Part shown: positions 46,717-55,776 of the stretch, piece after piece
How positions within the stretch are numbered: the stretch's first letter is position 1
How the letters are laid out: each line of letters starts with the position of its first letter
NCBI RefSeq assembly: GCF_900105515.1
Contig: NZ_FNSY01000001.1
Span: 1,364,001-1,428,000 of the forward strand
Length of the DNA: 64,000 nucleotides
Reading direction: 5' to 3'
Source of the DNA: Streptomyces sp. 2131.1
GTDB taxonomy: Bacteria > Actinomycetota > Actinomycetes > Streptomycetales > Streptomycetaceae
Position numbers and translations under genes: made by a program
Notes under the pieces: model-generated
What the model saw: the letters and a program-made list of their open reading frames with translations, nothing else
What the model was told of the DNA's origin: nothing
The model's database searches: none

Positions 46717-47361
46717 TCAGGCGTGCTCCGGCTTCCCCGGGACCGCCGCCGGGAACAGGCTCTCCGGCAGGGAGACGTTCCACGCGGTGATGACCGGGTT
46801 GCCGTGCTCCCGGCCCAGCCGCGACACCGCGCCCGTGGCCAGCTGGAAGAGGGTCCCCTCGGCCGGGGTCAGGCCGAGGTAGCGGGCGGTCAGGACGCGC
46901 AGGAAGTGCGAGTGGGCGACGAGCACGATGTCCTCGTCACCGGCCCGTCCGGCCGCCTCCGCGACCTGGGCCAGCACCCGGTCGGCCCGCTCGCCGACCT
47001 CCGCCGGGGTCTCGCCGGGGTGGGCCGCGGGGCCGGCGCCGACGCCGTCCGTCCAGAGGTTCCAGTCGGGGCGGGTGCGGCGGATCTCGTCCGTGGTGAT
47101 GCCCTCGTAGCCGCCGTAGTCCCACTCGTGCAGCTCCGGGGTGATCCGGGGCGCGGTGAGTCCGGCGAGCTCGGCGGTGCGCCGGGCCCGGACCAGGGGG
47201 CTGACCAGGGTGAGCGCGACGGAGCGGTCGGCGAGCAGGGGGGCCAGGGCACGGGCCTGGCGTTCACCGAGGGGGGTCAGAGGCAGGTCGGTGTAGCTCG
47301 TGTGCCGCCCGTTGCGGGACCACTCGGTCTCGCCGTGCCGGATCAGGATCAGCTCGCCCAT
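46717..47361 (-). CDS. Histidine phosphatase family protein
   Basis: A 214-residue phosphoglycerate-mutase-like enzyme. LILIRHGETEWSRNGRHTS carries the phospho-accepting His9; TLVSPLVRARRTAEL holds the second Arg, ELHEWDYGGYEG the conserved Glu, and VLVAHSHFLRVLTARYLGL the second His. This class includes acid phosphatases and GpmB-like enzymes with varied substrates; sequence alone does not settle which. It ends the conserved block; the low-GC lanthipeptide island starts about 220 bases upstream of it. Confidence 0.82.
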   Translation of the reverse strand: MGELILIRHGETEWSRNGRHTSYTDLPLTPLGERQARALAPLLADRSVALTLVSPLVRARRTAELAGLTAPRITPELHEWDYGGYEGITTDEIRRTRPDWNLWTDGVGAGPAAHPGETPAEVGERADRVLAQVAEAAGRAGDEDIVLVAHSHFLRVLTARYLGLTPAEGTLFQLATGAVSRLGREHGNPVITAWNVSLPESLFPAAVPGKPEHA

Positions 47362-47580
47362 GTGAAGGCCATCCGCTCTCAGTGCTGTTCACGTTCTGTA
47401 CTGGCGCCAACCCGCCGGTCAACGATCGCATTCCTGCCGGGGCGGTTCCGGCGGGCGCGCCCGTGAAGGAGCGAGAGGGCCTACGGGGTGCCCGCGTCGG
47501 TGGGCGCCGTACGCCAACGCGCGGATGAGCGGGGCACTCGGACGGAACCGGAGCGAACGTTGCCGTACGCCTTCTCCTTG

Positions 47581-48156
47581 TCAACCGTGATAAGGAACCG
47601 AAGACGCCTGGCCAAGGTCCCCAGGCAGCAGGGCTGCGATCCAGGCGTCACGCCTCGTCCCGTCCTGGACTGTCCGAGACCGAAGCGTTCCTTCCATCTG
47701 GAAACCGGCCTTCAACGCGCATGCAAGCGACGCATCGTTCCCTACCTCCACAATGGCCTCAAGGCGATCGATACGGAGTTCTCGGAAGGCCCATGCAGCG
47801 AGTACAGGAAGAGCCTCCGCCATATAGCCGTTGCGGCGCTGCCCTCCCACGGCCCAGCACCCCACCCATGCCAGTTGTTCCGACATACTGACCCAGCTGA
47901 GGCCGAATATACCAATCGTACCCACGAACTCGCCGGTATCGATGACCTCTATTCCCAGAATGAAGTTGCGCCCCTCACGCCATTCATTGACGCTAATTCG
48001 CACGAAGTCTGCCGCCATGTCGAGCGTTTGCTCCACCGGGACTGCGGTCCAGCGTCGAATATTCGGATCCTGCCATGCGGCCATCACGTGTTCCGCATCC
48101 TGCGCACGCAAGGGCCTGATGAGCAGTCTGTCAGATTTGAGAGTTACAGGTTCCAT
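47581..48156 (-). CDS. GNAT acetyltransferase (RimJ/RimL-like) of the lanthipeptide operon
   Basis: A 191-residue acetyl-CoA-dependent acetyltransferase. TLKSDRLLIRPLRAQDAEHV opens the fold, FILGIEVIDTGEFVGTIGIFGL gives the central strands, and GCWAVGGQRRNGYMAEAL contains the acetyl-CoA loop (Q-R-R-N-G-Y, the Q/RxxGxG/A position); IDRLEAIVEVGNDASLACALKAGF follows. It is closest in style to RimJ/RimL, which acetylate protein N-termini. It lies 3 bases after the ABC exporter gene, last of the operon, so it may acetylate the lanthipeptide N-terminus (as PaeN does in paenibacillin) or give self-protection. Codon use is AT-richer than the neighbouring chromosome. Confidence 0.75.
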   Translation of the reverse strand: MEPVTLKSDRLLIRPLRAQDAEHVMAAWQDPNIRRWTAVPVEQTLDMAADFVRISVNEWREGRNFILGIEVIDTGEFVGTIGIFGLSWVSMSEQLAWVGCWAVGGQRRNGYMAEALPVLAAWAFRELRIDRLEAIVEVGNDASLACALKAGFQMEGTLRSRTVQDGTRRDAWIAALLPGDLGQASSVPYHG

Positions 48157-48159
48157 GCT

Positions 48160-49941
48160 TCACGCCCTCCTGAAGGAAGAATCTCGTTCGACGAAATTTG
48201 CATAATATCCGTTGGCCGACACCAGTGAGTCGTGAGTCCCTCTCTCGACGATTCGTCCACGATCGAGTACCACAATCTGATCAGCATCACGCACTGTTGA
48301 AAGTCTATGGGCGATCGTGATTCGCGTAGTCCTTCCCGGAAGAATGTCAAGGGCCTTTTGTACCGCAGCCTCCGTGACGACATCCAGCGCACTCGTCGCT
48401 TCATCCAAGATCATGATGGCCGGATTCTTGAGGATCGCCCGAGCGATTGCCAAGCGCTGCTTCTCTCCACCCGAAAGTCTGTGTCCTCTCTCTCCGAGAA
48501 CAGTCCCATACCCTTCCGGGAGCCCAAGGACGAAGTCATGAATATGCGCCACCTTCGCAGATGCCACCATCTCACCGTACGTAGCTTCCGGTCTGGCGAA
48601 AAGCAAATTCTCTGCAATTGTGCTATTGAAGAAGAAAGGATCTTGGGAGACTACTCCGATTACATCGGAGAGGGATTGGATGGACGCTTCACGCACATCC
48701 ACTTGATTGACAGACACCGCCCCTGAATCAACATCGTACAGTCGGGCGATCACATGCCCCAGGGTAGTCTTTCCAGAGCCCGTGACACCAACTACGGCCG
48801 TGTGGCTTCCCGACGGAATAGAGAGATTCACATCATTCAGAGCGAGACTTCCACCCTTGCCTGCATAGCTGAAGGAAACATTTTTTAGGACGACCTCGCC
48901 ATAATTACCCCTAAGAGCCTTTGGCATCACTGGATCCACAATATCTATATCCGCGTCCAGGAACTCAAAAATCCGTTCGAACAAGGCCGTGGACGACTGT
49001 ACTTGGACGCCCGTTGTCAGTAGCTCCAGGGTGGGCCACATGAGAGCTTGCTGGAGAGTGACGAATGCGACGAGGGTGCCAACCGTGGGTGTACTCCCCC
49101 CGAAATCGGCCGTTACGCCGGCCACCCAATAGAGAATGGGAGGGGCGCCGGCCATGACCATTCCGATTCCGGACATTCGCCAGCGCCCGGACATCGAGGA
49201 TTCAACTTCTATATCAGCCAAATCAGCTGAAATTTTTTCGAACCTCTGACGAATCGGCCCGCTGCGCCCCATTGTCTTTGCCAGAAGTATCCCACCGACC
49301 GAGAGAGATTCACCGATGACGCCAGTCATTGATGCAATTTGCTGTTGTCGCTTTCCAATAAGAGTGTGCCGCTCCCGACCCACGCGCCGGCTGACCCAGA
49401 CGAAAGCCGCCAAAAACGGAAGAACGAACAGGGTGAGCTTCCAGTCGAGGGCAAGCATGGCTATGAGCGTGGCAAAGACAGACGCAAAATTGGATACCAG
49501 CGATGTCATAGCAGACGTCATCGTGGTCTCCATACCTCCGATGTCGCTCACCAGTCGGGACTGGACATCACCGGAACGAGCATTCGTAAAATATCGAAGA
49601 GACAGCGCCTGCATATGCTTGAACACCGCGACACGCAAATTATGCATGATGCAATGCCCCATCCTGTTTGAGACGAGCGCCTGAAACACCCCGAGTACGT
49701 TTGAAACAACGACGGAGGTAAGCATCCCGCAGGCCAGGATACTGAGCAGGCCTATACGTCCGTGCGGAATTGCATTATCCAGGATCTCCCTCAGGAAAAA
49801 TGGCCACGCAATCGAAGCTGCTGCGTCTCCCAACACCAGAGCTGCGATCAAGAGAACCTTGAAGCGATGCGGACCCAAAAGTCTTACCGCACGCAGACCG
49901 ACATTCTTATCCTGCGCATCAACTGACTTGAATCTACTCAT
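48160..49941 (-). CDS. lanT: ABC exporter of the lanthipeptide cluster (LanT-like, no peptidase)
   Basis: A 593-residue half-transporter. Residues 1-320 are a six-helix exporter domain (FKVLLIAALVLGDAAASIAW, LALDWKLTLFVLPFLAAFVW), and 355-593 the ATPase: Walker A GVTGSGKTTLGH, signature LSGGEKQ, Walker B IMILDEATSALD. There is no N-terminal C39 peptidase domain, so it exports without cutting the leader. The ATG has a near-perfect GGAGGTGA ribosome-binding site; an earlier in-frame start is less likely. It lies 22 bases after the SpaB_C gene. The obvious cargo is the modified precursor peptide. Confidence 0.83.
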   Translation of the reverse strand: MSRFKSVDAQDKNVGLRAVRLLGPHRFKVLLIAALVLGDAAASIAWPFFLREILDNAIPHGRIGLLSILACGMLTSVVVSNVLGVFQALVSNRMGHCIMHNLRVAVFKHMQALSLRYFTNARSGDVQSRLVSDIGGMETTMTSAMTSLVSNFASVFATLIAMLALDWKLTLFVLPFLAAFVWVSRRVGRERHTLIGKRQQQIASMTGVIGESLSVGGILLAKTMGRSGPIRQRFEKISADLADIEVESSMSGRWRMSGIGMVMAGAPPILYWVAGVTADFGGSTPTVGTLVAFVTLQQALMWPTLELLTTGVQVQSSTALFERIFEFLDADIDIVDPVMPKALRGNYGEVVLKNVSFSYAGKGGSLALNDVNLSIPSGSHTAVVGVTGSGKTTLGHVIARLYDVDSGAVSVNQVDVREASIQSLSDVIGVVSQDPFFFNSTIAENLLFARPEATYGEMVASAKVAHIHDFVLGLPEGYGTVLGERGHRLSGGEKQRLAIARAILKNPAIMILDEATSALDVVTEAAVQKALDILPGRTTRITIAHRLSTVRDADQIVVLDRGRIVERGTHDSLVSANGYYANFVERDSSFRRA

Positions 49942-49963
49942 GGCGTCACCTCCTGCCGGATAT

Positions 49964-50935
49964 CTATTTGGCAAGCGCTTCAGCGATAGCGCACTGCCAC
50001 ACGAAAGGAATCCTCGCCCGATTCCAGTGATAGGCGATATAAAATGCGGCAGCCTCCCGAGGGCCTATTCGCGCGTGGGAAGAGCTGAAGTACTTGTCGA
50101 TCCATACGGGACACTCCAATTTGAGCATCTTCTGGTAGTCAGCAAGGTAATCTCTGCACGGGCGGTTGATAAGACTTTCAAGCCGCCCGGGGTCGGCCCA
50201 TACTTGATCAATCTTTACCAACGTCCCCGACCATCCGTCTGGCTTATCCCCGAAAATCTGACGATGCGTTTGCGTGCGGACGCGATCCCATACATCTCGC
50301 CCTTCCCATCCCAGAATTCGCATTTCCTCGAAGAAAATTTCAATCATACTCAGAGAAAACGCCCAGGCAGGTGGCCTCGGTTGATTTGAAGACCAATAGT
50401 CTGCCCACGCAAGTGAATCTGCCGTGAACAATCTGTGCACGCTGGACATGGAAACGGGACCGCCAAAAAGGTACTGCTCCGGTTCATAGAAAGATTTGCT
50501 CCAGCCGTTGATAATGCCTCGGCTTTGCCACTCGACGATACGTGACTCCAAATCGGCTCGCTGTTGACGTTCAATATCGACCTCACAGAACCGGAATCTG
50601 ATTCTTAGACCTGGCTCCTTGTCCATGAAGAAGAAATCGGAGATCACCTCGCTACGAAGGAGCTCTCGGCAGTATTCAGCCATCGCGCCATGCAGTCCTG
50701 CATGAATGGGACCAACGGGTGGCACCAGCTTGTACTCCACCCACTCCGGAAGCACCGCCCCGCCTATGGCGTTCAGGCCATTCTCTAGAAACCTTTCGCT
50801 GGCTTCGAGGAAGTCTGATTTCTCGCAGATTTCAGGATGCTCTACGTGATTCACCACTCTCTGCAAAAATTCCAAAACCGAGAAACGGGATTGTCCTACG
50901 ATCACTTCAGGACCAAAAGAACGCTCGTCCGACAT
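49964..50935 (-). CDS. Stand-alone SpaB_C-type (thiopeptide-type bacteriocin biosynthesis) protein
   Basis: A 323-residue protein matching the C-terminal glutamate-elimination domain of LanB (SpaB_C, TIGR03891), for example WVEYKLVPPVGPIHAGLHGA near the start, FFFMDKEPGLRIRFRFCEV in the middle, INGWSKSFYEPEQYLFGG and SVHRLFTADSLAWADYW. It shows the same order of blocks as the C-terminal part of the LanB in this operon (WLYAQI..., RFFSPEPHIRLRAK, REFRLCAYEPEIHRYGG). In thiopeptides such separate domains form the pyridine ring; in other RiPPs they do further eliminations. Here it accompanies a full-length LanB, so it is extra and may add an unusual modification. It sits 15 bases after lanC. Confidence 0.75.
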   Translation of the reverse strand: MSDERSFGPEVIVGQSRFSVLEFLQRVVNHVEHPEICEKSDFLEASERFLENGLNAIGGAVLPEWVEYKLVPPVGPIHAGLHGAMAEYCRELLRSEVISDFFFMDKEPGLRIRFRFCEVDIERQQRADLESRIVEWQSRGIINGWSKSFYEPEQYLFGGPVSMSSVHRLFTADSLAWADYWSSNQPRPPAWAFSLSMIEIFFEEMRILGWEGRDVWDRVRTQTHRQIFGDKPDGWSGTLVKIDQVWADPGRLESLINRPCRDYLADYQKMLKLECPVWIDKYFSSSHARIGPREAAAFYIAYHWNRARIPFVWQCAIAEALAK

Positions 50936-50950
50936 CTCTGGAACTCCTTT

Positions 50951-52282
50951 TTACGACATGAGAAAGGCGGCGTCCCAGGTGTTCTTCGAGGTAGTGGAAC
51001 ACTCTGCATAAGAATCCAGAGCGAGCGCAATACCGGCTGCACCTTCCAAGAGCCCCGGGTAATCACCCCCGCTCTGGCCGGCGAGCATGCCGACCTGGTA
51101 TCCGTATCTGGTGTCAGGCGCAAAGGATTCAACAATCATTTCTGCGATCGTGTCCCGTACCTCGTCTACATGATGTCTCGAAGAATCACCGCTTGCGAAA
51201 TATCCAAGCAATTGCAGTACGCCGGCCCACCCGTGACACAGTCCCATATCGATGACTTGCCATGCCGAGAGCGGTGCCTCCAGCAAGGCGGATATGCCAC
51301 GCTCCGCCGCACTCAACCAGTCGTCCCGTTCTTCAGCCTGTCCAGCAAGTTGCAGTACTCGGGCCACCCCAGGTGTGCCGTAACACCACCTCGCCATGCT
51401 CTTTCCCGGCCGCGGTACTCCACGATCCCATTCGCTTCGAGAGATAAAGGCTGGCCAGTAGAGCCCCCGCGCATCCTCCTGGCACCATTCCATCAAGAGA
51501 TCCGCAAGAACACTGATCGCGTCCGATTGGCCTTCGCAGGTGTAGCCTTGGAGCTTCGCGAGAGACAGCAGCGCGAGCGGACCTGGTATCCCATGTGCTA
51601 CGCCGAGGTTCAGATGCCCGTACTGGGCCTCCTCGGACGACTCGTCGTATGTCGCTGAAGGTGCGCCGGACGACCAGAACCCAGGAAGCCGGCGTCCCGA
51701 TGACAGATTCCGTTGATCTGTAACCTCACTGAGTGCTCTCTGGGTGAGCGTTTCCAACACGAGCTGTATTGCATCCTCGGCTTCTTGGCCTCGCATCAGC
51801 AGATATCTGCCAATTCCTGAGAGCCCGCTGATGACGTCGTATTGGTTCAGACTTTCGTATATTTCGAGGTTGGCGAACTCACAAATGGCTCGTGCGGACG
51901 CGGTTACGCGCCGGTCCAGTTGGCCGAGAGCCTTCGTGTATCCTCCGGTCACAAGCCTCGCACTCGCCATCGCGAAACCCAGCCCGGTAATATTGTTATG
52001 AAGACCCACCAGCCCCGTGTGCGAAGAATCTTCCTGCAATTGGGCGCATCTCTGGAGGTACTGATGCGCGATGCTCGCATCAGAAGTCTTGCCGGCTCCG
52101 GCGCGGGTGGTGAAAAGGAGAGAAATTCCCGAGTAACCACGGGCGAGCGTACTGAGCTCTTCTCGAGGAAAGTGGTCGAGATCGGGACCCTTTTGCGCCG
52201 CGACCAGTAGGTCTGGATCGGTGAGTCTTGTCGCGATCTCGTCCGCAACTTGTTTGGCCCGATTTCTGATGCCCGTACTCAT
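50951..52282 (-). CDS. lanC: Lanthionine cyclase LanC
   Basis: A 443-residue zinc cyclase that closes (methyl)lanthionine rings by adding Cys thiols to dehydro-residues. Zinc ligands are Cys300 (WCYGTPGV) and Cys349-His350 (GLCHGWAGVLQ); His230 in GVAHGIPGPLALLSL is the conserved neighbour of the active site. GHLNLGVAHG and DYPGLLEGAAGIALAL are the usual LanC repeats of the alpha-toroid. The ATG overlaps the lanB stop (ATGA), giving coupled synthesis. Length is normal for class I. Confidence 0.9.
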   Translation of the reverse strand: MSTGIRNRAKQVADEIATRLTDPDLLVAAQKGPDLDHFPREELSTLARGYSGISLLFTTRAGAGKTSDASIAHQYLQRCAQLQEDSSHTGLVGLHNNITGLGFAMASARLVTGGYTKALGQLDRRVTASARAICEFANLEIYESLNQYDVISGLSGIGRYLLMRGQEAEDAIQLVLETLTQRALSEVTDQRNLSSGRRLPGFWSSGAPSATYDESSEEAQYGHLNLGVAHGIPGPLALLSLAKLQGYTCEGQSDAISVLADLLMEWCQEDARGLYWPAFISRSEWDRGVPRPGKSMARWCYGTPGVARVLQLAGQAEERDDWLSAAERGISALLEAPLSAWQVIDMGLCHGWAGVLQLLGYFASGDSSRHHVDEVRDTIAEMIVESFAPDTRYGYQVGMLAGQSGGDYPGLLEGAAGIALALDSYAECSTTSKNTWDAAFLMS

Positions 52283-55200
52283 ATGCCGATCCCGTAGTTT
52301 CGTTGCCGGTCGGAGTGAGCGCGCGCCACATGCCCGAGTATGGTCAAGGTACGCAACTCACTGGCACGATCTACGCCGATCAGCCGATTATGCTGCATGT
52401 GCAGTAGGCTCAGTACTGAATGTCTGCGGCTTTCTTCTTCCTGCAGCATGCCTGAAAATATTTCCTGTGATCCTGCATTTCTCCATGTTGCAGCCAGGCC
52501 GGTCATTTTGAGAGTGCTCTCCAAATTTTGTGCCGTGTCCCCTGGGACAACTAGGTTCCCTGCCTGCTCGAGTACACTTCTGGGAACCTCTCCATTAGCA
52601 CTCTTCGGGTATTTGTGTCCGATCCATGCGGTCCATTCTTTACCGTGCACCGAGTCCAGCAGGGCACCATAGTTAGCCACTGTCATGATCTCTCGACTCA
52701 CACGCGCCGTGCTGGCCTGTAGCAGCCGAATCTGCGCTGCCACCACCTGACTGTCGAGGTGAAAAATTTTCTCTGCAACGCGCAGTGCCTCAGCCCCTCC
52801 ATATCTATGGATTTCGGGTTCATAGGCACATAGGCGGAATTCTCGGATCAATCCACGATCACGCAGACTCGCAATGTCTTGCAACAAGTGCGGGGCTGCT
52901 CCGGGGTCCGTTGTCTTGGCACGCAGACGGATATGTGGTTCAGGGGAAAAGAATCGAACGAAATGCCAGGTTTCGAGGGAATCGGAAAGGTTTCTGGTGA
53001 ATGCGTCCAGAGCGCATATGACTTCATCATGCACTTCCGGCACTGCCATGATCTGGGCGTAGAGCCATTCGTCTCCCGGCGCATGGTGGACAAGGGGTGT
53101 CAGCTGGTCTGTTCGGCGTATTCCACTCGTAGGCGCAATCTTGAGAGAACCACCCCCTGAACGCCTGACAAGTGGTATCACAATTTCATTCGCCCGCCCC
53201 TCACACCATTCGTAGGAACCAAATCCTCGTATACTCTCGGTAATCTTTACCGGACCCTTCAAGATGTCTCGGCGCAGAATTTCTTGGTGGAATGGTTCGC
53301 ACAGATCAATCTCGTACGAAAGGTCCCCTTGTACTACGCAGACCCTGTCGTCAACTTGCAGGTCGTGACGCCACTGAGCCAGGGCATTTATCCAACCGGC
53401 AGATGAAAGGGCTGCCTCGCGCATTTCTATGGTTGTGCGCCACTGCAATGGCGAAAGCACAACGCGACCGAGGCGCACTCTCGGCAACCAAGGCGCTGCC
53501 GAGTAGCCGGCCCAGTCCCATACCTGCAACACCTGAGGTTCACCAGAATGCTTGATCTCTCCGAGGAATCGGGCGATATTTGGCGCCTGGGACTCAAGAT
53601 TGAGCATGTGCGGGACTACAGCATGTACTTCTCGCCCATCAGAATTGTTGATGAGCTTCAATTTTCGACCGTCCGACACCACCAGCAGCTCACGCCAATC
53701 CAGGTACCGTGGCGATGACCGATCGGTGAACTTTCCTATGGGAATCGTACGGGGCAAGGTCTTGGGTACTTGATTCAGATTTGCTGCACGCGCACTACGT
53801 GGATGAAAGTCTATGTGGGCAGTGAATCCCGCGTCTCGCGCTGTGACATCTACAAGATCAGTCCATGCACTTTCAGCCCCGACTAGTCGCGCGAAGCGGC
53901 CCATAGCTGCGCCTGCGTTCGTCGTACCGACCATGGGCGAAGAAACCAGAGTGAATTTTCCACCTTCCAAATCTGATACGTTGTTTGACAACAGCTGAAA
54001 GGTGAGCTCCAGTCCGGCCGGCATAGCAGACGGTTGGTTGGAGGTGAGCTTCTCGACATCTTGATCTTCGAGCAGAATCTCCCGGTCTTGACTCAGCATT
54101 CCACGCTGTATAAGAAAATTGAGGTGCTCCAGTCGACTGCTGTCCTGAATCTTCGCTATCGCTTGCTCGGTAAACCTCGTGTCGCGACTTCTTTCAGGAT
54201 TCTTGTACCCTTGCGGAAACCCCAGTCCTGTGTGCGGGTCAATCAGATCGGTGACGCGTACGGCGCCATTTGCCCCATACTTATCGATAAACGCCTCTCG
54301 GTAGATTCTCATGTGGTCGTAGACGTTAACCTGAGGAGTCATCTGCCATATGGATTTGACATATGTTTCTACTTCTTCCGTGACGCTTCGTGGTATTTCC
54401 GCGACTCCATCAAATTTTAGATCGACTTGAACCGCGGCAGGATCCGTCACACCTGATTCGGCATGGATACCGGCTATCTGCCGCAATATCCCCGCGCCCG
54501 TACCGACGCCGGATTGCTGAAAAGCTCTGCAAGCGGCTTGAAGCCGGTGCATCATGTCCAGTTCCTCGGGAACTCCCGAAAGACCACGACAGACTGATTC
54601 CAATGAACGCTCGTCCATGGATTCTGCGCCCAGAGAGGTGAGCAGGAAGCCACTTCGAGCGAGTTGCGTCAGTAGCTCATCGAGCTGGGAACGGGATGCG
54701 GTGGTGAATACGGCGGCGGCGTCCTCCAGAACATCTCTCCACCGCGCCGGCCGGACAGCTCTTGCGCAAACCCATTGCACAAATGAAGTATTTCGTACAG
54801 TGGCTTCCTGTCCTTCGGTATTGGAACCTCCGGATGGCAACACGAGACGCTCTCCCCGAACTGCCAGTAGATCGTTGACGACGATGTCTATTTCATGGCG
54901 GATGCGGGGGTCTCCGAGCCAACGCTGGACCTGCTTGTAAAACCAACCGGCGTCAAGCCGTACAGACTTACTGCCTGGGCCTTCCAGAGTGATCCCTGCG
55001 CTCCCAGTACCCAGCTTCATCACCCCTGCCATGAGACCGAAGGGGGTGGGACGACCAGTAGCTCGAAACATGTAGCGCGTCAGTGAAATAGCTGCTCCCA
55101 AGAGGCGTTTCCGCTTCAACACCGCCCCCTCGGCCACTTTGGACAGGAGATTCGCCAGAGATGGGCTGGAGACCTCTACCGCCTCTCGGAACGCCATGTT

Positions 55201-55356
55201 CTGGGAAAGGTTCCGAATGTAGAATGCAAGTTGCTCAGTCGTCAGAAGATCGAGCGAGTCACTACTCGGAAATGAATCCGCGAAGACTTCGCGCTTGAAA
55301 GCAGAAAGACGCAACAAAAGCGGTTCGGAGGCTTCGAAGGGATTCACAGTGGCCAT
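52279..55356 (-). CDS. lanB: Class I lanthipeptide dehydratase LanB
   Basis: A 1025-residue full-length dehydratase. Residues about 40-740 are the glutamylation domain (Lant_dehydr_N), with RYMFRATGRPTPFGLMAGV (residues about 93-111), the family's signature where Arg residues bind glutamyl-tRNA, and GFTAHIDFHPRSARAANLNQ. From about 760 the SpaB_C glutamate-elimination domain starts (WLYAQIMAVPEVHDEVI, HFVRFFSPEPHIRLRAK, RLCAYEPEIHRYGGAEAL). LanB glutamylates Ser/Thr of the precursor from Glu-tRNA and then eliminates it to Dha/Dhb. It overlaps lanC by 4 bases and lies 420 bases after the precursor gene. GC content is visibly below that of the flanking chromosome. Confidence 0.9.
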   Translation of the reverse strand: MATVNPFEASEPLLLRLSAFKREVFADSFPSSDSLDLLTTEQLAFYIRNLSQNMAFREAVEVSSPSLANLLSKVAEGAVLKRKRLLGAAISLTRYMFRATGRPTPFGLMAGVMKLGTGSAGITLEGPGSKSVRLDAGWFYKQVQRWLGDPRIRHEIDIVVNDLLAVRGERLVLPSGGSNTEGQEATVRNTSFVQWVCARAVRPARWRDVLEDAAAVFTTASRSQLDELLTQLARSGFLLTSLGAESMDERSLESVCRGLSGVPEELDMMHRLQAACRAFQQSGVGTGAGILRQIAGIHAESGVTDPAAVQVDLKFDGVAEIPRSVTEEVETYVKSIWQMTPQVNVYDHMRIYREAFIDKYGANGAVRVTDLIDPHTGLGFPQGYKNPERSRDTRFTEQAIAKIQDSSRLEHLNFLIQRGMLSQDREILLEDQDVEKLTSNQPSAMPAGLELTFQLLSNNVSDLEGGKFTLVSSPMVGTTNAGAAMGRFARLVGAESAWTDLVDVTARDAGFTAHIDFHPRSARAANLNQVPKTLPRTIPIGKFTDRSSPRYLDWRELLVVSDGRKLKLINNSDGREVHAVVPHMLNLESQAPNIARFLGEIKHSGEPQVLQVWDWAGYSAAPWLPRVRLGRVVLSPLQWRTTIEMREAALSSAGWINALAQWRHDLQVDDRVCVVQGDLSYEIDLCEPFHQEILRRDILKGPVKITESIRGFGSYEWCEGRANEIVIPLVRRSGGGSLKIAPTSGIRRTDQLTPLVHHAPGDEWLYAQIMAVPEVHDEVICALDAFTRNLSDSLETWHFVRFFSPEPHIRLRAKTTDPGAAPHLLQDIASLRDRGLIREFRLCAYEPEIHRYGGAEALRVAEKIFHLDSQVVAAQIRLLQASTARVSREIMTVANYGALLDSVHGKEWTAWIGHKYPKSANGEVPRSVLEQAGNLVVPGDTAQNLESTLKMTGLAATWRNAGSQEIFSGMLQEEESRRHSVLSLLHMQHNRLIGVDRASELRTLTILGHVARAHSDRQRNYGIGI

Positions 55357-55716
55357 TGATCGGGGAGTCCGTCCAGTCGAGAGGTAAAGTCATGTCTCGG
55401 GCAGGGCTTCTTCGCCTATGTGCTGTCAACAAATTTATGGCGGGTCCGAGCAGCGCCAGGTTCGGTGCACCGTAAGACGTTCCGACAACGCCGCGAGGTG
55501 CCGCAACTGTCGTCGCGTGCCCGCCGGAATGCGGCACAGCTCTTAGGTAAGAGTACGGAAAGGAGTTCGGCGCCCAGGATTCGCTTCGCGCAAAAGGAAG
55601 AAGTGGAAACTGCAGGAGGAGACGCAGATGGCGCCCCGCAGGGCAGCCGGAGGAAGAGATTGCCTGGGTGTTCGATCAGGAAGCGCACTCTCACGCCGGC
55701 TGAGCATGATTCGGAG
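55357..55716. other. Non-coding interval between lanA hairpin and lanB
   Basis: About 360 bases with several short open frames but none with a ribosome-binding site, leader motif or Cys/Ser/Thr-rich core. I see no second precursor. It probably is the lanB leader, and may hold a separate weak promoter. Confidence 0.5.
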
Positions 55717-55760
55717 CAGATGATGTGCCGGGCCGCGTTGGCGGCCCGGCACATCATCTG
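55717..55760 (-). terminator. Hairpin after lanA (attenuating terminator)
   Basis: A perfect 20-bp stem with loop of four lies 16 bases past the precursor stop, before lanB. There is no clear T tract. Such hairpins in lanthipeptide operons allow much precursor message and limited readthrough into the enzymes, and may stabilise the lanA transcript. Confidence 0.7.
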
Positions 55761-55776
55761 GTGTCTCAGAGAGATA

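Noticed and set aside
47362..47580. Attachment site or 5' part of the truncated esterase at the left border of the island
   Set aside because: No tRNA end, no repeat shared with the right border and no esterase-like translation were found in any frame.
55416..55757. A 113-codon open frame between lanA and lanB as a second precursor
   Set aside because: It begins inside the 20-bp hairpin, has no ribosome-binding site and no leader box, and its Cys are scattered.
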